DNA of 64,000 nt from Stappia sp. (GCF_040110915.1 NZ_CP157793.1:2430939-2494938), one strand, 5' to 3'; shown: positions 27,948-36,876, numbered from the stretch's first letter. Program-made: numbers and translations. The notes: a model not told the origin generated them from the letters alone.

Positions 27948-28301
27948 TCAGTCGAGCCGGGTCGCGGGATCGATGTGGTCGCAGCCCCAGCGCCCATAGC
28001 GCCAGGGCCGAGACCAGCACGCGTCGGCCGGCAGCGCCTCGGGGATCGGATCAAAGCCGCTGCAGCCGCCCGGCCGGCAGCGTTGCAGACGCGCCAGGCC
28101 CATCCATCCGCCCGCCCAGGCGCCGTAGCGGCGGATCGCGTCGGCCGTGTACTCCGAGCACGTTGGCGCATAGCGGCAGGTGCGCCCCATGAAGGCGGAG
28201 AGCGTCAGCTGATAGACGCGGATCAGCGCCAGCATGATCCAGGCCGCGACACCGCGTCGCGCCGCGGGCGAAGATGGGGGGTCGAACGTCATGAGAACCA
28301 T
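27948..28301 (-). CDS. yidD: Membrane protein insertion efficiency factor YidD
   Basis: A 117-residue protein of the YidD family, which helps YidC insert inner-membrane proteins. It has the amphipathic helix LIRVYQLTLSAFMGRTCRYAPTCSEY and the following AIRRYGAWAGGWMGLARLQRCRPGGCSGFDPIP, with the conserved cysteines. It lies downstream of the IscU-like gene on the same strand. A second in-frame ATG three codons in is equally possible. Confidence 0.93.
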   Translation of the reverse strand: MVLMTFDPPSSPAARRGVAAWIMLALIRVYQLTLSAFMGRTCRYAPTCSEYTADAIRRYGAWAGGWMGLARLQRCRPGGCSGFDPIPEALPADACWSRPWRYGRWGCDHIDPATRLD

Positions 28302-28365
28302 GCGGCAGACGGGGCGAAACGGGGTCCGCGCTCGTCCCGATGAAGCGAAACCGGCGCCGGCGGCA

Positions 28366-28812
28366 TCAGGCCGCGTCGGACCCGCGCGCCGCTTCGATCT
28401 TGTCGAGCGCCTCGACGACGGCGTCGAAGGTGAGCAGGGTCGAGGCGTGGCGCGCCTTGTAGTCGCGCACCGGCTCCAGGCAGGCGCACTCGGCGAAGCG
28501 GCCCGTCGGAGCCGGACCGCCCTCCTTCAGCATGGCCCGCATCTGCGCGCGCACCTGCCGCAACTCCCCGGCCGTGGCGCCGATCACATGGCGCGCCATG
28601 ATGGAGGAGGCCGCCTGGCCCAGCGCGCACGCTTTCACGTCGTGCGCGAAATCGGTTACAACTCCCTCTCGCATGCACAGATCGACGTCGACGGTCGATC
28701 CGCACAGTTTCGAATGCGCCCGCGCGCTGGCGTCCGGAGCGTCGAGCCGGCCGAGGCGCGGAATGTTTCCGGCCAGTTCGAGGATCTTCGCATTGTAAAC
28801 GTCGTCGAGCAT
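28366..28812 (-). CDS. IscU/NifU-N-like iron-sulfur scaffold protein
   Basis: A 148-residue protein of the IscU-like fold. The ligand cysteines appear in the N-terminal KLCGSTVDVDL, the central KACALGQAASSIMA and the C-terminal ECACLEPV. It is a divergent member, not canonical IscU, commonly found near folE in this order. Start ATG 28812 opens with MLDDVYNAKILELAGNIPRLG. It is divergent from folE. Confidence 0.8.
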   Translation of the reverse strand: MLDDVYNAKILELAGNIPRLGRLDAPDASARAHSKLCGSTVDVDLCMREGVVTDFAHDVKACALGQAASSIMARHVIGATAGELRQVRAQMRAMLKEGGPAPTGRFAECACLEPVRDYKARHASTLLTFDAVVEALDKIEAARGSDAA

Positions 28813-29124
28813 GGGCGCCTCTTCAACACCGTGTGAGGGTCGCGAAACGGCTTCACAGCGTTCTCGTCCCCTATATATAGGTCGCCACGCCGGAAGGAAA
28901 CGCGCACGTGGGGCGGGGCCTTGCCGCATGAGGGGGCGCCTGGCAAACAACGGCGCCGAAGGCGGCAGAGACAGCGGGGCGCCCGTCCGGGGCGCCCTAT
29001 TTCGAACCGAATGCCACGCTAGGGCTGCGCGGGTCGCGTTCGAAAATGCAGACGGACCAGGTGGTCCGAAGGGGTAAGGGCAGCGTATCGGATGCCGAAC
29101 AGAGCTCAAACGGGGGATCCCGCA
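28813..29124. promoter_or_regulatory. Divergent promoter region of the IscU-like gene and folE
   Basis: This 312-base gap has no gene. A 12-bp perfect AT-centred palindrome, CCTATATATAGG at 28870-28881, stands out from the GC-rich surroundings and lies 58 bases upstream of the IscU-like start. It may be a -10 region or an operator. Confidence 0.4.
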
Positions 29125-29760
29125 ATGGACGCTATCTTGAAGCCGGTCAGCGAAAGGGCCGACCGTGCCGAACCGTCCCAGACACGCCCGACGCGCGAGG
29201 AGGCTCAGGCCGCCGTGCGCACGCTGCTGGCCTGGGCCGGCGACGACCCGGCCCGCGAGGGGCTGATCGACACGCCCAAGCGCGTGGCCAAGGCCTATGA
29301 GGAAATCTTCTCCGGTTACTTCCAGGACCCGGCGGAACACCTGAAGCGCACCTTCGAGGACGTCGGCGGCTACGACGACATCGTTCTGGTGCGCGGCATT
29401 CCCTTCTTCTCGCATTGCGAGCACCATGTGCTGCCCTTCGTCGGCGAGGCGCATGTGGCCTATTACCCCTCCGAAGGCGTGGTCGGCCTGTCGAAGATCG
29501 CCCGGGTGGTCGACATCTACGCCAAGCGGCTGCAAACCCAGGAAAACCTGACGGCGCAGATCATCGAGGCGATGGACACCCATCTGGCGCCGCGCGGCAT
29601 CGCGGTCATGCTGGAGGCCGAGCACCAGTGCATGACCATGCGCGGCGTGCAGAAGCGCGGCGTGTCGACCATCACGACCCAGTTCACCGGCGTCTTCCGC
29701 GACGATCCGAGCGAACAGGTCCGCTTCATGAACCTGGTGCGCGACACCCGCCGCGGTTGA
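29125..29760 (+). CDS. folE: GTP cyclohydrolase I
   Basis: The 211-residue enzyme turns GTP into dihydroneopterin triphosphate, the first step to folate. Conserved [23 protein letters not shown], the zinc-binding [18 protein letters not shown] and [22 protein letters not shown] segments are visible. I prefer ATG 29125 because relatives start MDA and GGGGG lies upstream; an ATG at 29092 would add 11 residues. Confidence 0.96.
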   Translation: MDAILKPVSERADRAEPSQTRPTREEAQAAVRTLLAWAGDDPAREGLIDTPKRVAKAYEEIFSGYFQDPAEHLKRTFEDVGGYDDIVLVRGIPFFSHCEHHVLPFVGEAHVAYYPSEGVVGLSKIARVVDIYAKRLQTQENLTAQIIEAMDTHLAPRGIAVMLEAEHQCMTMRGVQKRGVSTITTQFTGVFRDDPSEQVRFMNLVRDTRRG

Positions 29761-29890
29761 CGCGGCGGGCCTGGCACCCCTACCCCTCATCGACCGGACC
29801 GCGCGGACCAGACCGCCTGGGCCGCGCGGTCCGTGATCGCGTGGGCCCGCCCGGTCCGGCGCAGCACTTCAATCGGGACATGATCGGGAC

Positions 29891-30340
29891 ATGACGGAAA
29901 CGAAGTTCGCCACGCGCGGCGACAAGGGCGAGGTCGAGCAGGGGTCGACCTTCCAGCCGAAATTCGATGCCGACGGGCTGATCGCCTGCGTCGTCACCGA
30001 CGCGGACGACGGCACCGTACTCATGGTCGGCTACATGAACGCGGAAGCCCTCGATCGCACGCTCGAGACCGGGGAAGCCTGGTACTGGAGCCGCTCGCGG
30101 CAGTCCTTCTGGAAGAAAGGCGAGACCTCGGGCCAGGTGCAGCAGGTGGTGGAGATCCTCACCGACTGCGATCAGGACGCGCTCGTCCTGCGTGTCCGGG
30201 TGGCGGGGAATGGCGCCACCTGTCACGTCGGCTACCGCGCGTGCTTCTATCGCCGCCTTGTGCGCCGCGACGATGGCACCACGGCGCTGGAACACGCCGG
30301 CGGGGCCCGCGTCTACGATCCCAAGGACATCTACGGCTGA
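29891..30340 (+). CDS. hisI: Phosphoribosyl-AMP cyclohydrolase
   Basis: The 149-residue enzyme catalyses the third step of histidine synthesis. Visible are [39 protein letters not shown], the metal-binding DCDQDALVL and [11 protein letters not shown]. It is the stand-alone form without a HisE domain. It follows folE, as in many related genomes. Confidence 0.96.
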   Translation: MTETKFATRGDKGEVEQGSTFQPKFDADGLIACVVTDADDGTVLMVGYMNAEALDRTLETGEAWYWSRSRQSFWKKGETSGQVQQVVEILTDCDQDALVLRVRVAGNGATCHVGYRACFYRRLVRRDDGTTALEHAGGARVYDPKDIYG

Positions 30341-30350
30341 CACGGCTTTC

Positions 30351-30376
30351 GCGCCGCCGGACGCTGACGGCGGCGC
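30351..30376. terminator. Stem-loop between hisI and the CBS gene
   Basis: An 8-bp GC stem (30351-30358 with 30369-30376, loop of 10) lies between the convergent hisI and CBS-domain genes. There is no T tract on either strand, so termination strength is doubtful. Confidence 0.4.
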
Positions 30377-30434
30377 GGAAAACCGATTGCGCTCGAGGCG
30401 GTGGCCTCAGGTCGTCGCCCTTCGCGGGCCCGCC

Positions 30435-30866
30435 TCAGGTCATGGCGATGTAATTGCGCATCTCCTCCGCCTCGCGCTCGATCTGCGCGATGCGGTGCTT
30501 GACGACATCGCCGATGGAAATGAGCCCGGCGAGCTTGCCGTCCTGCAGCACCGGCACGTGGCGGAAGCGCCCGCCGGTCATCCGGGCCATCACCGTGTTG
30601 ACGGTCTCCTGCGGCTGGCAGGTCACCACCTCGGCGGTCATATAGGCCGACACCGGCTTGTCGAGGGCATCGACGCCATCCTCGGAGATCGCGCGCACCA
30701 CGTCGCGCTCCGAGATGATGCCCGCGATCGGCGCATCGTCGTCGGCGATCACCAGCGCCCCGATGCGGCGCCGTCCGAGAATGGCACAGATTTCGCGCAT
30801 CTGGGTCGTGGACCGCTCCGTGACGACGTCCCGTCCCTTCTCGTTCAAAATCGATGCGACCGTCAT
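30435..30866 (-). CDS. Tandem CBS-domain protein
   Basis: A 143-residue protein made of two CBS motifs (about residues 8-62 and 75-130; second: YMTAEVVTCQPQETVNTVMARM), which as a pair bind adenine nucleotides. There is no catalytic domain. Proteins of this kind act as energy-sensing subunits for separate enzymes or channels; the partner is unknown. Start ATG 30866 is chosen over a long non-native upstream extension. Confidence 0.88.
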   Translation of the reverse strand: MTVASILNEKGRDVVTERSTTQMREICAILGRRRIGALVIADDDAPIAGIISERDVVRAISEDGVDALDKPVSAYMTAEVVTCQPQETVNTVMARMTGGRFRHVPVLQDGKLAGLISIGDVVKHRIAQIEREAEEMRNYIAMT

Positions 30867-30988
30867 GCGCGCCTCCTCCCGACTGAAGCCGATCTTGTCT
30901 CCGGTTCGGCGCCCCGGAGGACGCCGCAGGCCCGTATCATGACAAATCTGCCGTGCGGCGCAATCGGCAATGCGCGCGCCGGAGCGCG

Positions 30989-31756
30989 TCACGGCCCGGC
31001 GCGCCGCACCGGATCGAACAGGGAAAACAATACGAAACCGGCCACGAAGCCGCCGATATGCGCCTCCCAGGCGATCGAGCCGCCGGTTCCGCCGAGCCCC
31101 GGCGTCACGACGCCGAAGATGAGGTTGATGGCGAACCAAACCGTCAGGAACATCGCCACGCGCGGGTTGGAAAGCGCCCCCAGGAAGCCCGTCGCCGGCA
31201 CGCGGTAGGCTGCCGCATCGGTTCGCCGCACCGCGCCCAGCGGTCCGCCCGTCTGGAAGACGAAGCGTGTTGCCGCCGCCATCTGTCCCGAGATCGCCGC
31301 CGAGGCCCCGATCATCGGCACCGGCTCGCCGAAGTGCAGATAAAGATGCAGCGCCGCCCCGGCGACGGCGCAAATCGCCGACAGCAGCAGAAAGCGGCCC
31401 GGCCCCAGCCGGCGGGCCAGCGCGCTGCCGAAGACGGCCATCCACACGACGTTGATGATCAGATGCCCCCAGCTTCCATGCAGGAAGGCATAGGTCAGGA
31501 ACGTCCAGACATTCGCCGCCGTCCCGCCCGGCAGGCTCATCCCCGCGAGCCCGTCCAGCGCATAGCGCGCCGGCAGAAACGCGAAGGTCAGAAGGACGTC
31601 GAGTTCGCCCTCCCGCGACAGGCCCCAGTCGACCACCGCATGAATGCCGATCAGCAGCCCGGCAAGCCAGGTCACCACGCGCGGCAGGTTGAACACCGGC
31701 TGCGCGGGCGGTGGCGGCATGCGGGTGAAGGGATCGTGCGGGGCGGGATCGGACAT
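30989..31756 (-). CDS. Rhomboid-family intramembrane serine protease
   Basis: A 255-residue polytopic membrane protein with about six helices. The catalytic serine is S152 in MIGASAAISG, paired with H233 in EAHIGGF. The HGSWGHLIINVVWM helix holds the oxyanion-hole H98 and N102. It cleaves membrane-spanning substrates, which are not known here. The reading frame extends far upstream, but ATG 31756 begins the family-like cytosolic tail. Confidence 0.9.
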   Translation of the reverse strand: MSDPAPHDPFTRMPPPPAQPVFNLPRVVTWLAGLLIGIHAVVDWGLSREGELDVLLTFAFLPARYALDGLAGMSLPGGTAANVWTFLTYAFLHGSWGHLIINVVWMAVFGSALARRLGPGRFLLLSAICAVAGAALHLYLHFGEPVPMIGASAAISGQMAAATRFVFQTGGPLGAVRRTDAAAYRVPATGFLGALSNPRVAMFLTVWFAINLIFGVVTPGLGGTGGSIAWEAHIGGFVAGFVLFSLFDPVRRAGP

Positions 31757-32276
31757 GGGCGGGCCTTTGGGTTGGGAGATCCGGGGGTTGGGAGATCCGG
31801 GCTGGACAGGCGGAAAACGGCGACGCGCCGGAAACCGACGCCCGAACCGCGAAACGGCGGCCGGGCGGCCGCGTCCGAGACTTGGACCATTCCGCCCCAA
31901 GATCAAGAGCGGGACGCCGCGCAAAAAAACGCCCCGCCGCGCATCGGGCGCGGGCGGAGCGGATCAGGATCGGTGATGCGTGTCTCTTTGTCACCGCGCG
32001 GTAGGCGCGCCCGACGCCACGTCGAAGTCGTCAATGCCCGGTTCGACGCAATGAGCCAACGCCTCGAGACTGACCGCGCGGCCCGCCCCCGACAATCGAA
32101 ACCCTTTGTTAACCTTAAAGACCGGTAAACGCGCCCGCCCCGGCCAAGTGGCATGCCATCTGCACCGATCCCCGCAAACGGCGCGCCGGTCCCGTCCTGT
32201 TCCGATCAGGGACACATCGAGCAGGCCCCCCCGGCACGGCGCCTTTCGAACCGCAGGACAGCGAGGGGCAGGACAG
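31757..32276. other. Intergenic region with a 16-bp direct repeat
   Basis: This 520-base gap between the divergent rhomboid and PAS genes has no credible gene. Two copies of GTTGGGAGATCCGGG (31771-31785 and 31787-31801) lie 15 bases upstream of the rhomboid start on the minus strand. A GGTTAACCTTAAAG-like AT-rich patch near 32105-32122 may be part of the PAS gene promoter. Confidence 0.5.
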
Positions 32277-32933
32277 ATGAAACACCCGGTAACGCAGCGC
32301 CTATACGAGTATTGGGACGCGCTGAGGGACGGCCGCCCCGCGCCCGATCGCAGCGAGATCGAACCGGGCAGCATCCGCAGCCTGCTCGGCGATACGTTCA
32401 TTCTGGAACTCGTCGACCGCGAGACCTATCGCTACCGCCTGGCCGGGACGCGCCTGTGCACCCTGCATTGCCGCGAGCTGAAGAACCGCAACATCCTGCG
32501 CGGCTGGTCGCGCGAGGACCACGAGGCCCTGTCGACGCTGCTCGCCGCCGTCACCGAGGACGCGGCCGCCGCCGTGCTCGGCCTGTCCGGCTACACCGAA
32601 CGCGAGCAGAGCATCGAGATGGAGATGCTGCTCCTGCCGCTGCACATCCCCGGCGAAGGCTGCAGCCGCGTGCTCGGCGCCTGTGTCGCTTTGGAACAGC
32701 CCTATTGGGTCGGCATGCATCCGATCCTGTCCCAGTCGGTGAAGAGCGTTCGCCTTCTGTGGCCGGACGAGCAGCCCGCCTTCCTGAGCGCGACCAACAC
32801 CGGCGCCCCCCACCGGGCAGCAAGCCCCGTGCCGGTGATGACGGCCGAACGCGCCTTCACCCCGCCTCCGGCGGCGGTTCAGGCGGGACGCCGCATCCAG
32901 CATCTGACGGTGATCGACGGCGGCAAGTCGTAA
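32277..32933 (+). CDS. PAS-domain protein of unknown function
   Basis: A 218-residue protein whose first 150 residues resemble the short alphaproteobacterial PAS family: MKHPVTQRLYEYWDALRDGRPAPDRSEIEP, then SIRSLLGDTFILELVDRETYRYRLAGTRLC. No kinase or cyclase output is attached. The last 60 residues are low complexity and end in LTVIDGG. It lies 169 bases upstream of the tandem PilZ gene. Confidence 0.78.
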   Translation: MKHPVTQRLYEYWDALRDGRPAPDRSEIEPGSIRSLLGDTFILELVDRETYRYRLAGTRLCTLHCRELKNRNILRGWSREDHEALSTLLAAVTEDAAAAVLGLSGYTEREQSIEMEMLLLPLHIPGEGCSRVLGACVALEQPYWVGMHPILSQSVKSVRLLWPDEQPAFLSATNTGAPHRAASPVPVMTAERAFTPPPAAVQAGRRIQHLTVIDGGKS

Positions 32934-33009
32934 GCCCGCCGGCGCGTGATCGAGGACTGAACCGCCCGGGCCGCGATCAAGAGGCGGCCCGGCGCGCGCG
33001 TGACGGCGA

Positions 33010-33024
33010 TTGACCGAGTGTTAA
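33010..33024. promoter_or_regulatory. CtrA-like site (one mismatch) upstream of the PilZ gene
   Basis: TTGA, seven bases, TTAA lies 79 bases upstream of the PilZ start, one base off the CtrA consensus TTAA-N7-TTAA. Confidence 0.35.
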
Positions 33025-33102
33025 CCGTCCGGGACTACTTTTCGGGATGCACCGACAAAACGGCACGCGCGGCCGTTGTGCTCCAGGGAAGGTCGACGAC
33101 GG

Positions 33103-33723
33103 ATGGCGCAGGCCACGGCTCTTACATATCGCACGACTGCCGCCGCCCGGCGGCTGGATCGTCGCCGGCATAGCCGTGTCAAGGTCAGCGTCCTGGGACG
33201 TTTCATGCTGGAGAACCGGCGCGAATACCCGTGCCAGACCCTCGACATGTCGCCGGGTGGCGTGTCGCTGGTGACCCCCGTCGGCGCCCGCGTGGGCGAG
33301 AAGGTGATCGCGTATCTCGACCATATCGGCCGGATCGAGGGCGAGGTGGTGCGCGAGATCGAGGGCGGCTTCGCGATGCGCATCAACGCCCCGCTGCGCA
33401 AACGCGACAAACTGGCCAACGTCCTGACATGGCTTGCCAATCGCGACGTCCTGAACCTGCCGGAAGACCGCCGCCACGAGCGCTTCACACCGAAGAACCC
33501 GTTCACCCAGATCGTTCTTCCCGATGGCCGCAGCTACAAGTGCCGCATCGTAGACGTCTCGCTCTCGGGGGCGTCGCTGAAGACCGAGGTCAAGCCGGAA
33601 ATCGGCATTTCCATCGCGCTCGGCAAAATGCGCGCCCGGGTCGTGCGTCACACCGAAGACGGAATCGCGGTCGAATTCGCCAACGTCCAGAACCGCGATC
33701 TGCTGGAAAAACACATCTCCTGA
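33103..33723 (+). CDS. Tandem PilZ-domain c-di-GMP receptor
   Basis: A 206-residue protein with two PilZ domains. Each keeps both c-di-GMP contact motifs: RRRHSR then DMSPGG in the first half, and RRHER then DVSLSG in the second. There is no output domain, so it probably works by binding a partner. Start ATG 33103 is chosen over an in-frame ATG 27 bases upstream because of the GGAAGG-like ribosome site. The neighbourhood includes a CtrA-like site and a LapG-like peptidase. Confidence 0.88.
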   Translation: MAQATALTYRTTAAARRLDRRRHSRVKVSVLGRFMLENRREYPCQTLDMSPGGVSLVTPVGARVGEKVIAYLDHIGRIEGEVVREIEGGFAMRINAPLRKRDKLANVLTWLANRDVLNLPEDRRHERFTPKNPFTQIVLPDGRSYKCRIVDVSLSGASLKTEVKPEIGISIALGKMRARVVRHTEDGIAVEFANVQNRDLLEKHIS

Positions 33724-34279
33724 CCCGATCCTGACCTGACCGGCTCCTGACTTGGCCCGCCCCAAAGCGGGCCCCGAGCGGTCGCGGCGGGTGCCGACAC
33801 CCGCTCCGGCGCGTTTTCGCGGTTTTTCCTCCTTTCATCACCCTGTATGACCCGACCGCGCCGCGCCTGCGCGCGCCGGCACGCGCCAGGCCCCTTCCGA
33901 CGACCGCTGGACGATCCCGGATGCATTGCCGGCGGCCCCGCCACCGGTCGTCGCGATCCACGCCCCGCCTGCCGGCCCGGCCACGCTCCGCCGGCGCATT
34001 TTTTCGGCACTTTTTTTCAACCCCCGCAGCCCATCCGCCAGCGTCGCCGCGCCCCGGTTCGGGGCCGGGCACGGACATGCGGGCGCGGTACGACAGCAGC
34101 GAAACGGCGGAAATCCGGGATCGATAAAACTTGAATCGAATTCGCATCCAACTTGAATAAAAACAAGTATTTATTTAAGTAAAAATCGTTTTTTACTTTC
34201 ATAAAGATCAACTTCGGCATTTTGCATGAAATAAAATCGCAAATGTCAATGTCTACGCAGCCTTGGGGAGGGCGTAGAC
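33724..34279. other. Intergenic region between PilZ and the C93 peptidase genes
   Basis: This 556-base gap has no credible gene. A 7-bp hairpin (33754-33760 with 33767-33773) lies 30 bases after the PilZ stop. The middle is very GC-rich. From about 34128 to 34260 the sequence becomes strongly AT-rich, the likely promoter and leader of the next gene, ending in the Shine-Dalgarno hairpin. Confidence 0.5.
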
Positions 34280-34281
34280 AT
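34249..34281 (+). promoter_or_regulatory. Hairpin enclosing the Shine-Dalgarno of the C93 peptidase gene
   Basis: A perfect 10-bp inverted repeat (34249-34258 and 34272-34281) closes a 13-base loop that contains the Shine-Dalgarno GGGGAGG. The right arm covers the A and T of the ATG start codon at 34280. In mRNA this would display the ribosome site in the loop while pairing the start codon, a form suited to control by a protein, small RNA or temperature. Confidence 0.7.
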
Positions 34282-34897
34282 GATGAAACACACAAGTAAA
34301 CTGAAGTACGCCATTGCCGCCTGTATCGTGCTCGCCAGTGGAACGGCGCAGGCGGACCGCAACACCGGCCGTTTCATGGAAGTCGGATCGGCGACCCGCG
34401 CACCGGTGGGCCATGTCGGCTTCTGTTCGGAAAACCCGGACGAATGTCGGACGGCAAACGACTCCGCCGTGGTGGTCAAGCTCGACCGGGCGCGGTGGAA
34501 CGAGCTCGTCGCGGTCAACGCGGAAGTGAACCGGCAGGTCCGCCCCGTGACGGACCAGGAGCTCTTCGGCGTCGAGGAATACTGGACCTATCCGACGGAA
34601 GGGGCCGGCGACTGCGAGGAATATGTGCTGGAGAAACAGCGCGTGCTGCGGGCCCGCGGCTGGCCGGCCAGTGCCCTGCTCATCACCGTCGTGAAGGACA
34701 CCAACAATTCCGGGCACGCGGTTTTGACCGTGCGCACCGATCAGGGCGACGTCATCCTCGACAACCAGATCGAGGCGGTCCTGCCCTGGTATTCCGCGCC
34801 GTATCGTTTCGTGAAACGGCAATCCACCCGGCATCCCGCGAAATGGGCCGCCATCAGCGACCAGCGCGTCAGCACGGTCGCCAGCATCTCCGACTGA
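34280..34897 (+). CDS. Transglutaminase-like cysteine peptidase (LapG-like, C93)
   Basis: A 205-residue periplasmic protein with a Sec signal (about residues 1-25, cleavage at AQA-D). The Cys-His-Asp triad is C112 (GAGDCEEYVLEKQ), H146 (NNSGHAVLTV) and D161 (ILDNQ). Family members such as LapG cleave large surface adhesins when c-di-GMP falls. No LapD-like receptor or adhesin gene lies next to it here. Its start codon lies in a hairpin. Confidence 0.86.
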   Translation: MMKHTSKLKYAIAACIVLASGTAQADRNTGRFMEVGSATRAPVGHVGFCSENPDECRTANDSAVVVKLDRARWNELVAVNAEVNRQVRPVTDQELFGVEEYWTYPTEGAGDCEEYVLEKQRVLRARGWPASALLITVVKDTNNSGHAVLTVRTDQGDVILDNQIEAVLPWYSAPYRFVKRQSTRHPAKWAAISDQRVSTVASISD

Positions 34898-34982
34898 GGG
34901 GACACTCCCGAGGTCGCATCTTTGCGCCACCACCTTTTGGCAACTCGGCCAACCCCTCCCCACCCCGGACCGGGTTGCCAGG

Positions 34983-35011
34983 GCCGGTCCTTCGGGACCG
35001 GCTTTTTTTTT
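34983..35011 (+). terminator. Intrinsic terminator after the C93 peptidase gene
   Basis: A perfect 8-bp stem (34983-34990 and 34995-35002), a TTCG tetraloop and a run of nine T residues give a textbook Rho-independent terminator. The T run overlaps the stop codon of the convergent carbonic anhydrase gene. Confidence 0.93.
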
Positions 35012-35540
35012 ATGAGACCGGCGCCAACCCGGCCGCATAGCGCTGCCAGTTGCGGACATAGCCGGCCGCCGACTTCGCGATGCCCTGGATCGCGGCCGCG
35101 TCGAGCTGGCGCACGACCTTGCCGGGCATGCCGACGACCAGCGAGTTGTCCGGGATCACCTTGCCCTCCGCGATCAGCGCATTGGCGCCGACGATGCAGT
35201 TGCGCCCGATGCGCGCGCCGTTGAGAACCGTCGCCCCCATTCCGACGAGGGAATTGTCGCCGATCTCGCAGCCGTGCAGGATCGCCTTGTGGCCGATGGT
35301 GCACCCCCGGCCCACCGTCAGCGGATAGCCGATGTCGGTATGAAGAACGCAGCCGTCCTGAACGTTTGAGGTCTCGCCGATGGTGATGGCCTCGTTGTCG
35401 CCGCGCAGCACGGCGCCGAACCAGACGCTGGCGTGCGACTTGAGAACGACGCGGCCGATCACGGTCGCATCCGGCGCGATCCAGACCGCCCCGTCGTCGG
35501 GCACTTCCGGAACATGCGCGTCCAGTCGGTAAAGGGGCAT
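35010..35540 (-). CDS. Gamma-carbonic anhydrase-like hexapeptide protein
   Basis: A 176-residue left-handed beta-helix protein built from hexapeptide repeats ([20 protein letters not shown]). Potential metal ligands are in HTDIG and GHKAILHGC. Relatives are called gamma-carbonic anhydrase or YrdA-like; activity has been shown only for a few. It is convergent with the C93 peptidase. Confidence 0.9.
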   Translation of the reverse strand: MPLYRLDAHVPEVPDDGAVWIAPDATVIGRVVLKSHASVWFGAVLRGDNEAITIGETSNVQDGCVLHTDIGYPLTVGRGCTIGHKAILHGCEIGDNSLVGMGATVLNGARIGRNCIVGANALIAEGKVIPDNSLVVGMPGKVVRQLDAAAIQGIAKSAAGYVRNWQRYAAGLAPVS

Positions 35541-35611
35541 TCCTACCTCGCTCGCGGACGGTTTCAGGGACCTGTCGGAATGTGGCCCCGTTTACCGATC
35601 CCCACCCCGTC

Positions 35612-35929
35612 TCACAAGAGCACGGTGAAGGCGAGCTGCAGCACGAAGACGCCGGAGCAGATGCTCCACATCCCGGCGATGGTCGACGACGCGACCAGCC
35701 AGCCGAGCGGGCGATGCTCGATCCGATGCCCCCGAATCGCATTGCGCATGATGATGAACGGCCCGGCGAACACGCACAGGAAGCCGGTCGCCACGCCTTT
35801 CAACCAGGTTTCCAACGAAATCGAAAACCGCAACGGCTCGCCCGTCACGAGCTGATAGAAACTTCCCAGAATCCCTGCCATCACGAAGCCGGCAGCACCG
35901 ATGTAAGCGGCGATCGCCAAGTCGATCAT
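35612..35929 (-). CDS. Small multi-span membrane protein of unknown function
   Basis: A 105-residue protein with three likely membrane spans (about residues 5-26, 43-60 and 78-103) joined by a basic cytoplasmic loop (RNAIRGHRIEHRP). I do not recognise a characterised family. The start is 8 bases from a perfect CtrA box, so the site would overlap the ribosome-binding or promoter region. Confidence 0.78.
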   Translation of the reverse strand: MIDLAIAAYIGAAGFVMAGILGSFYQLVTGEPLRFSISLETWLKGVATGFLCVFAGPFIIMRNAIRGHRIEHRPLGWLVASSTIAGMWSICSGVFVLQLAFTVLL

Positions 35930-35936
35930 AACCCCG

Positions 35937-35951
35937 TTAACCCCTCGTTAA
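35937..35951. promoter_or_regulatory. Perfect CtrA box next to the small membrane protein start
   Basis: TTAA, CCCCTCG, TTAA is an exact TTAA-N7-TTAA match, 8 bases upstream of the minus-strand membrane protein start. Binding this close to the start would repress that gene, or serve the divergent gene at 36160. Confidence 0.55.
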
Positions 35952-36023
35952 CCAATCTTCACGGAACCTTAAGCGCAAGCGCCCTTTGCTTCCAGCAAAT
36001 AGCGTGCCGTTTGGCTTCGCGCA

Positions 36024-36038
36024 TTAACCGACTGGTAA
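36024..36038. promoter_or_regulatory. CtrA-like site (one mismatch)
   Basis: TTAA, CCGACTG, GTAA differs from the consensus at one base. It lies 122 bases upstream of the plus-strand anchored protein and 73 bases from the perfect box at 35937. Confidence 0.35.
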
Positions 36039-36159
36039 CCAAGAAAATGGCGAACGCCGCCTGCCTTCTCCCGCCTCAGGACGGGACACGCGTCCCGCAC
36101 CGGGACAGGCCCCGCGTCCGCGGGCCGCAGGCTTGTGCCGCCGGGGCCGGAGACCGCGC

Positions 36160-36876
36160 ATGATGCCGATCACGCTGCCGACCGGCACAGGGATGCGCGC
36201 GCGGCATTTCACGCCCCTGGTTCTCGCCCTTGCGCTCGCCGGAACGGCGCTTGTCGCGCAGACCGTTCGCGGGTGGGTGTCCTATGCCCGCACACCCTCC
36301 TCCTTCAGCGAAACCCGGACCTCCCTGGAGACCGAGATGGCAGGCCTTGCCCTGTCGATCCCGGGGAACATGCTGCGCCACGGCCTGCCGCCCGCCGGGG
36401 CGGACCGGGCCAGCGACAGTCTCGATCTCACGGTTCTCTGGCCGTCGATGGAGGGGTATTCGCAGGCGAACGCGGACGCCTTCGCCGACTTCGGAGACAC
36501 ATCGCCCGTCATGTCCGTCGCGCTGCGCGCCGACGACGGGCAGATGGACACCAACACGCGCTTCGAGAAGGTGTGGCTGTCATTGGCGGCCGGCGATGCC
36601 TTGCCGGGCCCGGCGGGGCTTGCCCTGCTGCCGCTTGTCGCCGACAGCAGCGCGGGCACGGATTTCGTTGCCCATCGCAGCGAGAACGGGCAGTTGTTCG
36701 CCGCGCGCTGCTTCACCCCGCGCGACCGAAATCTCGCGGCGACCTGCCAGCGCACGCTCAGGAGCGAAACCGGCCTCGTGGTCAGCTATCGCTTCCGCCA
36801 GGCGCATCTTGCGGACTGGCGGAAACTGGACGGGGCCATGCGCGGCCTTGTCGCGTCCTTCGTGCGCGGCAACTGA
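36160..36876 (+). CDS. Membrane-anchored periplasmic protein of unknown function
   Basis: A 238-residue protein with one N-terminal hydrophobic segment (about residues 13-28) and a soluble domain, probably periplasmic. Two cysteines (in AARCF and AATCQR) could form a disulfide. No family is recognised. ATG 36160 has GGAG seven bases upstream. It is divergent from the small membrane protein across two CtrA-type sites. Confidence 0.72.
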   Translation: MMPITLPTGTGMRARHFTPLVLALALAGTALVAQTVRGWVSYARTPSSFSETRTSLETEMAGLALSIPGNMLRHGLPPAGADRASDSLDLTVLWPSMEGYSQANADAFADFGDTSPVMSVALRADDGQMDTNTRFEKVWLSLAAGDALPGPAGLALLPLVADSSAGTDFVAHRSENGQLFAARCFTPRDRNLAATCQRTLRSETGLVVSYRFRQAHLADWRKLDGAMRGLVASFVRGN

